From Actinobacteria bacterium UBA7398 (GTDB lineage: Bacteria > Actinomycetota > Actinomycetes > Nanopelagicales > Nanopelagicaceae), in the NCBI GenBank assembly GCA_002470135.1, contig DKNC01000016.1:1-12344 (forward strand): 12,344 bases of DNA, written 5' to 3'. Shown one piece after another: positions 5,835 to 12,344 of this stretch (positions within the stretch are counted from its first letter, which is position 1; every line of letters begins with the position of its first letter). Made by a program: the position numbers and the translations under genes. The notes below the pieces were generated by a model. That model had not been told where the DNA came from and did not search any database. It saw only the letters and a program-made list of their open reading frames with translations.

Positions 5835-7271
5835 GTGTTGGTCACAAATCAAAGCACGGGCCAAGAGATGGAATTAGACCTTAAATCTTTATGGGGTGCT
5901 GTGATTGAAAAAATATCAACCGACGCACCGCAACACCGGGCGTTCTTAACACTTACCAAACCTCTCGGATTAATTAAAAGTGATGGTGGATCAAATTTAT
6001 TACTTGCTGCGCCGAATGTTTTTGCTAAAGATGTTTTAGAGAGCCGGCTCCGGGTGGTTTTGAATGAAGCTCTTTCAAATGAAACTGGTGAACGAATCAG
6101 TATCGCGGTAACCGTAGATGAAGAGTTGGAAAATTTGGATGTGGTTCAACCGTTAGAAGTTGAGATTGATTTAGATCCAGTTACACCTCGCGCTGGAACT
6201 GGGCGTACTGACGCCACTCCAAATAAAACTAACGAACAATCACAATTAAACCCTAGATATATTTTTGAAACTTTTGTAATCGGTGCATCTAACCGGTTCG
6301 CGCACGCGGCTGCGGTAGCGGTAGCGGAAGCGCCAGCAAAAGCTTATAACCCGCTATTTATTTATGGTGAATCTGGGTTGGGAAAAACCCATTTATTGCA
6401 TGCTATTGGCGCTTACGCAAAAGAATTATATGGCGGGCTTCGAGTTCGTTATGTCTCTAGTGAAGAATTTACAAATGATTTTATTAACTCGATTCGAGAT
6501 GATAAAGCTTCGGTCTTTCAACGCCGTTACCGTGATTTAGATATTTTATTGGTTGACGATATCCAGTTTTTAGAAAATAAAGAGCGGACTCAAGAAGAGT
6601 TTTTCCATACCTTTAACACTTTATATAACGCTAATAAACAAATCGTAATTTCAAGTGATCGGCCTCCGAAACAATTAACAACTTTGGAAGATCGGCTGCG
6701 TAGCCGGTTTGAGTGGGGTTTAATTACAGATATCCAACCGCCGGAGTTAGAAACTAGAATTGCAATTCTTCGGAAAAAAGCCGCGCAAGATAAATTAAAT
6801 GCGCCGGATGATGTGTTGGAATATATCGCTAGTAAAATTTCAACAAACATTCGCGAGTTAGAAGGCGCGTTAATTCGTGTGACGGCTTTTGCTAGTTTGA
6901 ACCGACAAGGTGTTGATCTTTCGCTTGCGGAGATTGTGTTAAAAGATTTAATTCCTAGTGAGGGAGGCCCAGAAATAACTGGCGCGACGATTATGGCCCA
7001 GACCGCGGCTTACTTCAGCCTTAGTGTTGAGGATTTATGTGGTAGCTCCCGATCTCGGGTTTTAGTTAATGCCCGCCAAATCGCAATGTACCTCTGTCGG
7101 GAATTAACCGAACTTTCGCTTCCTAAAATCGGACAAGCTTTTGGTGGCCGTGACCACACCACGGTTATGCACGCTGATCGAAAAATCCGACAGTTAATGG
7201 CCGAGCGCCGTTCAATTTTTAATCAGGTTACAGAACTAACTAACCGGATTAAACAGCAATCGCGGGGGTAA
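5835..7271 (+). CDS. dnaA: Chromosomal replication initiator protein DnaA
   Basis: This 478-residue DnaA binds DnaA boxes, forms an ATP-dependent filament, melts the origin and recruits the helicase. Domain I covers about 1-100. A short polar domain II linker at about 105-138 replaces the very long linker of Streptomyces DnaA. The AAA+ domain III begins at about 139 (NPRYIFETFVIG), with Walker A GESGLGKT at 178-185, Walker B LLVDDIQF at 238-245 and the arginine-finger region LEDRLRSRFEWGL. Domain IV carries the DNA-binding signature GRDHTTVMHA (438-447). GTG at 5835 is chosen because GAGGT ends 6 bases upstream; the adjacent TTG at 5838 is nearly as good, and an ATG at 5868 would trim domain I. 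Box-rich DNA flanks the gene on both sides. Confidence 0.98.
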   Translation: MLVTNQSTGQEMELDLKSLWGAVIEKISTDAPQHRAFLTLTKPLGLIKSDGGSNLLLAAPNVFAKDVLESRLRVVLNEALSNETGERISIAVTVDEELENLDVVQPLEVEIDLDPVTPRAGTGRTDATPNKTNEQSQLNPRYIFETFVIGASNRFAHAAAVAVAEAPAKAYNPLFIYGESGLGKTHLLHAIGAYAKELYGGLRVRYVSSEEFTNDFINSIRDDKASVFQRRYRDLDILLVDDIQFLENKERTQEEFFHTFNTLYNANKQIVISSDRPPKQLTTLEDRLRSRFEWGLITDIQPPELETRIAILRKKAAQDKLNAPDDVLEYIASKISTNIRELEGALIRVTAFASLNRQGVDLSLAEIVLKDLIPSEGGPEITGATIMAQTAAYFSLSVEDLCGSSRSRVLVNARQIAMYLCRELTELSLPKIGQAFGGRDHTTVMHADRKIRQLMAERRSIFNQVTELTNRIKQQSRG

Positions 7272-7278
7272 CTCTGCA

Positions 7279-7297
7279 TACCCCCAACCTGGGGGTA
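7279..7297. other. GC-rich hairpin after dnaA
   Basis: TACCCCCA and TGGGGGTA form an 8-base-pair stem with a 3-base loop (ACC), starting 8 bases after the dnaA stop. No T-run follows, so it is not a classical intrinsic terminator. Its right arm is part of a second copy of GGGGGTAACT, the first copy being the end of dnaA (7264-7273). Confidence 0.75.
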
Positions 7298-7300
7298 ACT

Positions 7301-7319
7301 TGTGGATAACTGTGGATAA
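7301..7319 (-). promoter_or_regulatory. Two tandem perfect DnaA boxes
   Basis: TGTGGATAA occurs at 7301-7309 and 7311-7319, exactly 10 bases apart start to start and in the same orientation. This places both on the same helix face, as expected for cooperative DnaA binding. Confidence 0.9.
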
Positions 7320-7354
7320 CTGCAGTTATTAGGTGTGTGTATTAGGTGGGTTTT

Positions 7355-7374
7355 TTCGAAGAAACCGCTTCGGA
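7355..7374. other. Hairpin between opposed DnaA-box pairs
   Basis: TTCGAAG (7355-7361) pairs with CTTCGGA (7368-7374) with one G-T wobble and a 6-base loop. It lies between the tandem boxes at 7301-7319 and the opposed boxes at 7379-7398. A T-run precedes rather than follows it, so it does not read as a terminator on the plus strand. Confidence 0.5.
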
Positions 7375-7378
7375 ATAG

Positions 7379-7398
7379 TTATCCACCTCTTATCCACC
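7379..7398 (+). promoter_or_regulatory. Two near-consensus DnaA boxes
   Basis: TTATCCACC occurs at 7379-7387 and 7390-7398, each 8/9 with the same final-base change, 11 bases apart start to start. Their orientation is opposite to the pair at 7301-7319. Confidence 0.75.
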
Positions 7399-7485
7399 CA
7401 CCACCCACAAGTGAAAACGGTGAAGATATCTTGGTTGACCTGCGGTTATTAGGGTTACCCACAGAAATCTACTCTGGTTACTACG

Positions 7486-7502
7486 AATATCTTTATATAT
7501 AG
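7486..7502. other. AT-rich stretch, candidate DNA-unwinding element
   Basis: AATATCTTTATATATAG is the most AT-rich run in the dnaA-dnaN spacer. It lies 23 bases after the box at 7455-7463 and 45 bases before dnaN. Its composition and position fit an unwinding element; it could instead hold the dnaN promoter. Confidence 0.45.
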
Positions 7503-7547
7503 AGAAAGGGTTGTGCGCGAACCACCATCGCACATTAGGTTTACTTT

Positions 7548-8675
7548 ATGAAGTTCACAGTTGAAAGCAATGTATTAACAGAGAGTGTTAATTGGGTTTC
7601 ACGGAGCCTTTCCTCCCGACCAATAATGACGGCGTTATTAGGAATTGTTATAGATGTAAGTAATGAAATAACACTATCCGCCTCTGATTTAGAAACTGCC
7701 GCAAAATCTTCATTTAATGCTGATATTAAAGAAAAAGGAAAAGTTTTAGTGCCAGGACGGTTATTGGCGGAGATAGCTAGATCGCTACCAAACAAACCAG
7801 TTTCATTTATGTTAGATAACAACCGAGTATTAGTAACAGCTGGCACCGCAAAATTTACACTTCCAACTTTACCAATAAATGAATATCCAAACCTACCCAC
7901 TATGCCAGAAAATTCTGGATTTATTGCAAGTGATGTTTTCGCAACCGCAATTAACCAAGTTGCCATCGCCGCCGGCAAAGATGACTCACTCCCAACTCTT
8001 ACCGGAATTCACGTCGATATAAATAAGGAAACCATCACATTAGCCGCAACCGATCGATACCGATTAGCTGTGCGTGAAATTCAATGGCAACCAAACAACA
8101 CTGATATTGCAACCTCCGCTTTATTGCGGGCTCGAACACTTGCCGACGCCGCAAAATCCCTTGTGGGTGTAACTCAAGTTTCATTAGCGGTTGCACCAAT
8201 CACCGCAACCGAAAGACTTGTTGGTTTTGCCAGTGAAGCGAAAACTATGACATCAAGAATGTTGGATGGAACTTTCCCGCCTTACCGACACCTACTTCCA
8301 AAAGAAAGCATTGCGCAAGCAACCATAGAAGTTGCGCCATTTTTAGATTCAGTACGCCGGGTTGCGTTAGTGACCGACAAAACCGTGCCGCTCCGGTTGC
8401 GATTTGCTGATTCCAAACTGCAACTAGAAGCAGGCGCGGGCGAAGAAGCGCAAGCAACTGAGGAATTAACCATTATTTACAACGGTGAAGCTATTGATAT
8501 TGCTTTTAACCCAACTTTTTTAATGGACGGTTTACACGCAGTCGGAACTCCTTTTGTACATATTGCATTTACTGGATCAAACAAACCAGCAGTGCTGTCT
8601 GGCAAACACGAGAAAGATGGCCCAACAACCGAAAATTATCGGTATTTGTTAATGCCTATGCGTTACGCGTCATAA
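7548..8675 (+). CDS. dnaN: DNA polymerase III subunit beta (sliding clamp)
   Basis: This 375-residue beta clamp dimerises into a ring around DNA and tethers the replicative polymerase and repair proteins through their clamp-binding motifs. The N-terminus MKFTVESNVLTESVNWVSRS and the C-terminus ENYRYLLMPMR are family hallmarks; the C-terminal MPMR lines the partner-binding pocket. Central landmarks are LPTLTGIHVD and AATDRYRLAVRE in domain II and the segment RMLDGTFPPYRHLLP leading to domain III. Length is standard. The ATG is preceded by AGGT with 7-8 bases of spacing. It lies between the origin and recF with no gnd-like gene before recF. Confidence 0.98.
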   Translation: MKFTVESNVLTESVNWVSRSLSSRPIMTALLGIVIDVSNEITLSASDLETAAKSSFNADIKEKGKVLVPGRLLAEIARSLPNKPVSFMLDNNRVLVTAGTAKFTLPTLPINEYPNLPTMPENSGFIASDVFATAINQVAIAAGKDDSLPTLTGIHVDINKETITLAATDRYRLAVREIQWQPNNTDIATSALLRARTLADAAKSLVGVTQVSLAVAPITATERLVGFASEAKTMTSRMLDGTFPPYRHLLPKESIAQATIEVAPFLDSVRRVALVTDKTVPLRLRFADSKLQLEAGAGEEAQATEELTIIYNGEAIDIAFNPTFLMDGLHAVGTPFVHIAFTGSNKPAVLSGKHEKDGPTTENYRYLLMPMRYAS

Positions 8676-8696
8676 CTCCCGCATACTTAATTTACC

Positions 8697-9785
8697 GTGC
8701 ACATAACACACCTCTCTTTACAAGATTTTAGATCTTATAAAGTTTTAGAGTTACCGTTAGAAACCAAACAAAGTATTTTTATCGGGGAGAACGGCGAAGG
8801 CAAAACTAATATTATTGAGGCGATTATGTATTTGTCTTTACTTTCTTCCCACCGTGTTTCACAAGATGTGCCACTGATAAAACTAGGTGCAGAACAAGCG
8901 TATATCCGCGCAAAAGTTTTACAAGATGAACGAACCCAATTAATTGAGTTGGAAATAAATTCAAATAAAGCAAACCGCGCAAAAGTTAATCAAAACCCAG
9001 TTCGAAGTCAGAAAGAAATACTTGGGATCACCCAAGCAATAGCTTTCTCTCCAGAAGATTTAGATCTAGTTCGAGGCGATCCAAATGAACGCCGAGCTTT
9101 TATAGACCAATTATTAATCCAAAGAAACCCACGAATGTCTGGGGTTATAACCGATTATGAACGAGCTTTAAAACAACGAAACGCGCTACTTAAAAGCCGA
9201 GCCTCTTTTCAAACGTTAGAACCTTGGGACGAACATCTTATTAAATTTGGCTCAGAACTAATAGCCAGCAGAATTGAATTAATAGAAGTCCTACAACCTT
9301 ATTTTATTAACGCCTACAAAAATTTAGCTGAGAAAAAACCAGCAGGAATCAACTATAAATCGAATATCGATAAGCTTTCAAACAATCGTGAATTAAACCA
9401 AGTCTTATTAAAAACCAAACTTACAGAAGTTAGAGAGCAAGAGCGAGATCGCGGCATCACATTAGTAGGACCGCATCGCGATGATGTTTTACTATCACTA
9501 GGAGACCATCAAGTAAAAGGTTATGCCAGTCATGGAGAATCTTGGTCTATTGCACTAGCTCTTAGATTAGCGTCATTCCAATTATTAAAAGAAGAAGGTA
9601 ATCGACCAATTTTAATTTTAGATGATGTATTTTCAGAATTAGATGAGGCCCGTCGAGAAAAACTAGTGCAATTAGCGGAGGAAGCAGAACAAACATTTAT
9701 CACAGTAGCTGTGGAAAGTGATCTCCCAAAAAGCTTGAATGGGGTTCGGTATTTAGTTAAATCTGGAACGGTAAAGAAATTATGA
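8697..9785 (+). CDS. recF: DNA replication and repair protein RecF
   Basis: This 362-residue SMC-like ABC ATPase works with RecO and RecR to load RecA at gapped DNA. The Walker A motif GENGEGKT lies at about 31-38 after the N-terminus MHITHLSLQDFRSYKVLELP. The region VRGDPNERRAFIDQLL is typical of RecF. The ABC signature is SHGESWSIALALRLA and Walker B with the D-loop is PILILDDVFSELDEARR. The start is GTG at 8697, 21 bases after dnaN; no clear Shine-Dalgarno is present, so it probably depends on read-through from dnaN. The stop overlaps the next start as ATGA. Confidence 0.97.
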   Translation: MHITHLSLQDFRSYKVLELPLETKQSIFIGENGEGKTNIIEAIMYLSLLSSHRVSQDVPLIKLGAEQAYIRAKVLQDERTQLIELEINSNKANRAKVNQNPVRSQKEILGITQAIAFSPEDLDLVRGDPNERRAFIDQLLIQRNPRMSGVITDYERALKQRNALLKSRASFQTLEPWDEHLIKFGSELIASRIELIEVLQPYFINAYKNLAEKKPAGINYKSNIDKLSNNRELNQVLLKTKLTEVREQERDRGITLVGPHRDDVLLSLGDHQVKGYASHGESWSIALALRLASFQLLKEEGNRPILILDDVFSELDEARREKLVQLAEEAEQTFITVAVESDLPKSLNGVRYLVKSGTVKKL

Positions 9786-10249
9786 GTGAGCCTAAACCAA
9801 AACGGGATATCGCTCGTGAACTTTTCAGATCTTATAAAACTCAAATAAAAAAACCCAAGAGAATTATTGAGTCAGAAGAACGAATAAATATTTCTGACCC
9901 CCAACCACTAAGTTCGGTTTTTAATGAAATTATTACAAACCGAGATTGGCGCCAAGGAATCGCAGAAGGAAATTTATTTAGTGATTGGGAAAAAGTTGTA
10001 GGCGAAGATATTGCACAACACACAACTCCAATAACTTTGCTAGAAGGAAAATTAACCATTCAAACTTCATCAACTGCTTGGGCGACTCAACTTAGGTTAA
10101 TTTCAAACGATCTTTTAAAAACACTCCAACAAAGCGCGCCAGGCGCATTAGTTGAAGAATTAGTTGTAATTGGCCCACACGCGCCTTCTTGGAAGCGTGG
10201 GCTGCGCACCATCCGTGGAGCTAAAGGGCCAAGAGACACATACGGTTAA
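9782..10249 (+). CDS. dciA: DUF721 protein, DciA-type replicative helicase operator
   Basis: This 155-residue protein belongs to the DUF721 family, whose actinobacterial members (Rv0004 in Mycobacterium tuberculosis) are DciA, a partner of the replicative helicase DnaB in bacteria lacking DnaC or DnaI. The N-terminal part (1-40) is basic with the motif DIARELFRSYK. The DUF721 core (about 50-130) contains DWRQGIAEGNLFSDWEKVVGEDIAQHTTP and GKLTIQTSSTAWATQLRLI. The tail APSWKRGLRTIRGAKGPRDTYG is the ending I associate with actinobacterial members. The ATG overlaps the recF stop by 4 bases, so translation is coupled. The family assignment is firm; the helicase role is by homology. Confidence 0.92.
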   Translation: MSEPKPKRDIARELFRSYKTQIKKPKRIIESEERINISDPQPLSSVFNEIITNRDWRQGIAEGNLFSDWEKVVGEDIAQHTTPITLLEGKLTIQTSSTAWATQLRLISNDLLKTLQQSAPGALVEELVVIGPHAPSWKRGLRTIRGAKGPRDTYG

Positions 10250-10315
10250 CCACCAAGTAGGGAACCTCACCTTTCGCTCACTAATCGCCCTAACCCACCA
10301 CAGAAGGCTTTTTTG

Positions 10316-10326
10316 GGCTATCACAG
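10316..10326 (+). repeat. Imperfect repeat in gyrB leader, copy 1
   Basis: GGCTATCACAG matches the copy at 10382-10392 in 10 of 11 positions, 66 bases apart. Confidence 0.6.
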
Positions 10327-10381
10327 TTTCAAAAACCCACTAGGATTACGGGTTGAACCCCGGCCAAAACTGACGAGGTTT

Positions 10382-10392
10382 GGCTATAACAG
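10382..10392 (+). repeat. Imperfect repeat in gyrB leader, copy 2 (-10-like)
   Basis: GGCTATAACAG contains the -10-like TATAAC and ends 50 bases before the gyrB start. The repeat could be a protein-binding site or a pair of promoter cores. Confidence 0.5.
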
Positions 10393-10442
10393 GTTTGAGC
10401 CCTAAACCACCTGCACGGCGAACCAGAACGAAAGGCGTTTAA

Positions 10443-12344
10443 GTGCCAACCCAAACCCCAAAAAAAGAGAACGCAAAAGCGTATAACGCTAGCGCGATCA
10501 CAGTTCTTGAGGGGCTTGAAGCGGTTCGCAAACGGCCAGGTATGTACATCGGCTCCACTGGAGAGCGCGGGCTACACCATTTAGTTTATGAAATCGTTGA
10601 TAACTCAGTTGATGAAGCTCTCGCTGGTTACTGCGACGAAATTTCAGTAACACTTTTAGCAAATGGCGGCGTGCAAGTAATTGATAACGGACGCGGCATC
10701 CCAGTCGACATGCATCCGATTGAAAAAAAACCAGCTTTAGAAGTTGTGCTAACAGTTTTACACGCTGGTGGAAAATTTGGCGATGGCGGTTACTCAGTTT
10801 CAGGCGGTTTACACGGTGTTGGTGTCTCGGTAGTAAATGCGCTTAGCCAAGACTTAGAAGTAATTGTTAAACGCGATGGCTTCATATGGAATCAAAATTA
10901 CAAACTAGGTGTGCCACAAGCCTCACTCAAAAAAGGTGAGGCCACTGATAAAACCGGAACCCAAGTTACATTCTGGCCATCTGAAGAAATATTCGAAACC
11001 ACTGACTTTTCTTTTGAGACTTTATCGGCACGATTCCGTGAAATGTCTTTCTTAAACAAAGGTTTAACGCTATCTTTAAAAGACGAACGCCCAAGCCATG
11101 TGGACGAAAACGGCGAACCACTATTCATTAAATTTAACTTCCCTGGTGGAATCGCAGATTTTGTAAAACATTTAAATTTAACAAAAGGCGAAGGCCATAA
11201 ATCCATTATTTCTTTTGGCGGCGAAGATTTAAAACAAAAAATGTCGCTTGAAATATCAATGCAATGGAACACTGGATTTACTGAGTCGGTCTACACATTT
11301 GCAAACACAATCAACACTCAAGAAGGTGGAACCCACGAAGAAGGATTTCGAACTTCACTAACCTCACTAATAAATAAATTCGGTGAAGACTGGGGTTATA
11401 TTAAAAAGAAAGAAGATCGTCTTACCGGAGATGATGTTCGTGAAGGTTTAACCGCAATAGTGTCGATAAAAATGGCCGAGCCGCAATTCGAGGGCCAAAC
11501 AAAAACTAAATTAGGAAACACTGAAGCGAAATCTTTCGTTCAAAAATCACTAAACGACAACCTTGGTTCATGGTTTGAACGAAACCCAACCGAAGGAAAA
11601 GAAATTGTCCGTAAATGTATTGATGCCGCAGCAGCCCGAGTAGCTGCGCGAAAAGCTCGAGACTTATCAAGAAGCCGTAAAGGTTTATTAGAAGGCCGCG
11701 GAATGCCTGGAAAATTAGCGGATTGCCAATGGACCGAACCGGAAAAATGCGAACTTTATATTGTTGAAGGGGATTCAGCCGGTGGTTCAACTAAAGGCGG
11801 ACGAGATTCAAGAAACCAGGCAGTACTTCCAATCCGCGGGAAAATTCTAAACGTTGAAAAAGCACGGATTGATCGAGTGTTGCAAAATAACGAAGTACAG
11901 GCCTTAATTACTGCACTTGGAACTGGCATCCATGAGGATTTTGATGTTGCAAAACTTCGTTACCATAAAATTATTTTAATGGCGGATGCTGATGTCGACG
12001 GACAACACATTCGTACACTTTTATTAACTTTATTATTTAGATTTATGCGGCCATTAATCGAACAAGGTTTTGTTTACTTAGCACAACCACCACTTTATAA
12101 AATTAAATGGGGTGGGAAAGAACCAGTCCAGTATGCATTTTCCGACAGAGAGCGCGACGGTTTAATTAAAATTGGTCTTGACGCTGGCAAACGCTTACCA
12201 AAAGAAGATGGCATCCAGCGTTTTAAAGGTTTAGGCGAAATGCCTGCAAAAGAACTTTGGGATACCACAATGGATCCAGCGCACCGCGTGTTAATGCAAG
12301 TAACTTTACAAGATGCAGCCGCAGCCGACGATCTCTTCTCAGTA
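10443..12344 (+). CDS. gyrB: DNA gyrase subunit B (3' truncated by window)
   Basis: GyrB is the ATPase subunit of gyrase, which with GyrA introduces negative supercoils. The frame is open for 634 codons to the window end, where it reads ADDLFSV, so only a short C-terminal piece is missing (relatives are about 640-690 residues). The GHKL ATPase domain shows RPGMYIG, EIVDNSVDEA with catalytic Glu50, GRGIPVD and GGLHGVGVSVVNAL. The transducer QTK loop is EGQTKTKLGN. The TOPRIM domain shows EGDSAGG (442-448) and the metal-binding DADVDG (515-520). GTG at 10443 is chosen because AAAGG lies 7 bases upstream (10431-10435) and the short lysine-rich N-terminus fits. The gene uses the leading strand of the origin, and its separate leader suggests its own promoter. 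Confidence 0.98.
   Translation, partial: MPTQTPKKENAKAYNASAITVLEGLEAVRKRPGMYIGSTGERGLHHLVYEIVDNSVDEALAGYCDEISVTLLANGGVQVIDNGRGIPVDMHPIEKKPALEVVLTVLHAGGKFGDGGYSVSGGLHGVGVSVVNALSQDLEVIVKRDGFIWNQNYKLGVPQASLKKGEATDKTGTQVTFWPSEEIFETTDFSFETLSARFREMSFLNKGLTLSLKDERPSHVDENGEPLFIKFNFPGGIADFVKHLNLTKGEGHKSIISFGGEDLKQKMSLEISMQWNTGFTESVYTFANTINTQEGGTHEEGFRTSLTSLINKFGEDWGYIKKKEDRLTGDDVREGLTAIVSIKMAEPQFEGQTKTKLGNTEAKSFVQKSLNDNLGSWFERNPTEGKEIVRKCIDAAAARVAARKARDLSRSRKGLLEGRGMPGKLADCQWTEPEKCELYIVEGDSAGGSTKGGRDSRNQAVLPIRGKILNVEKARIDRVLQNNEVQALITALGTGIHEDFDVAKLRYHKIILMADADVDGQHIRTLLLTLLFRFMRPLIEQGFVYLAQPPLYKIKWGGKEPVQYAFSDRERDGLIKIGLDAGKRLPKEDGIQRFKGLGEMPAKELWDTTMDPAHRVLMQVTLQDAAAADDLFSV

Larger units (their letters stand above)
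7272..7547. other. oriC: dnaA-dnaN intergenic region: putative oriC core
   Basis: These 276 bases hold no gene. Boxes matching TTATCCACA are at 7301-7309 and 7311-7319 (both 9/9, reading TGTGGATAA on the plus strand), 7379-7387 and 7390-7398 (8/9, TTATCCACC, opposite orientation), and 7455-7463 (8/9, TTACCCACA). A GC-rich hairpin lies at the dnaA end and an AT-rich stretch at the dnaN end. In Actinobacteria studied so far oriC lies between dnaA and dnaN, so this is the most likely initiation site. Confidence 0.9.
10250..10442. other. dciA-gyrB intergenic leader
   Basis: These 193 bases contain no gene. They hold an imperfect direct repeat, GGCTATCACAG (10316-10326) and GGCTATAACAG (10382-10392), and a weak inverted repeat GCCAAA/TTTGGC (10363-10368 and 10379-10384). 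TATAAC at 10385-10390 resembles a -10 element, but no matching -35 is found at normal spacing. The leader probably carries the gyrB promoter, because both flanking gene pairs are otherwise tightly packed. I see no intrinsic terminator. Confidence 0.6.

Noticed and set aside
7279..7297. Hairpin after dnaA as an intrinsic terminator
   Set aside because: The stem is strong but is followed by ACTTGTGG rather than a T-run.
7435..7440. TTGACC as the -35 of a dnaN promoter
   Set aside because: No acceptable -10 lies 15-19 bases downstream; the AT-rich run begins about 45 bases later.
7541..7978. Long open frame on the minus strand opposite the start of dnaN
   Set aside because: It lies fully within unambiguous dnaN on the other strand, has no recognisable domain and no ribosome binding site; it is a codon-bias shadow.
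8858..8870. GTGTTTCACAAGATG in recF as a third parS
   Set aside because: Only the left half of the palindrome matches; the right half is broken. A GTTTCACGG in dnaN near 7598 fails the same way.
10898..11272. Minus-strand open frame within gyrB
   Set aside because: The plus strand encodes conserved GyrB throughout; the antisense translation resembles nothing I know.
1..12344. A mobile element, CRISPR array, toxin-antitoxin or other novel defence system
   Set aside because: Every long coding stretch is a conserved housekeeping gene in the usual order, and no integrase, transposase, tRNA target site or spaced repeat array is visible.

Overview
The window is the replication-origin region of an actinobacterial chromosome. 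Genes diverge from the dnaA locus: rpmH-rnpA-yidD-yidC-jag-rsmG-parA-parB run leftwards on the minus strand, and dnaA-dnaN-recF-dciA-gyrB run rightwards on the plus strand. The protein types point to Actinobacteria: a short YidC with no large periplasmic domain, a Jag/KhpB protein without the Jag-N domain, a ParA whose N-terminus encodes parS, and a DUF721/DciA protein ending in GPRDTYG. GC is roughly 40-45% in the lines I sampled by eye. Together with very tight gene packing and mostly TAA stops, this suggests a streamlined, low-GC lineage such as the freshwater acI group (Nanopelagicales). That assignment is inference; no 16S rRNA gene is present.

Left arm (1-5513). A class I/II PLP-dependent aminotransferase, cut at its 5' end by the window edge, converges on parB and overlaps it by 4 bases. 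The minus-strand genes form one dense block joined by overlaps or gaps of a few bases; only the 66 bases between yidC and jag leave real space. They supply ribosomal protein L34, the RNase P protein, the YidD/YidC membrane-insertion pair, the RNA-binding protein KhpB, the 16S rRNA methyltransferase RsmG and the ParAB segregation system. Two parS sites lie inside the 5' ends of parA and rsmG.

Origin (5514-7547). Matches to the DnaA box TTATCCACA lie on both sides of dnaA: two perfect and three near-perfect in the 321 bases between rpmH and dnaA, and two perfect plus three near-perfect in the 276 bases between dnaA and dnaN. The dnaA-dnaN spacer also holds a GC-rich hairpin, a second hairpin between opposed box pairs, and an AT-rich stretch just before dnaN that could be the unwinding element.

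Right arm (7548-12344). The sliding clamp DnaN, recombination mediator RecF, helicase-associated DciA and gyrase subunit B follow in order. recF and dciA overlap as ATGA. A 193-base leader with an imperfect repeat precedes gyrB, which runs off the right edge without its last codons.

The genes act together: DnaA opens the origin, DciA assists the replicative helicase, DnaN gives polymerase processivity, gyrase removes supercoils, RecF supports gap repair, and ParAB-parS moves the new origins apart. I found no mobile element, CRISPR array, tRNA, rRNA or evidently novel gene system. The points of interest are in the non-coding architecture of the origin and in the parS sites inside genes.
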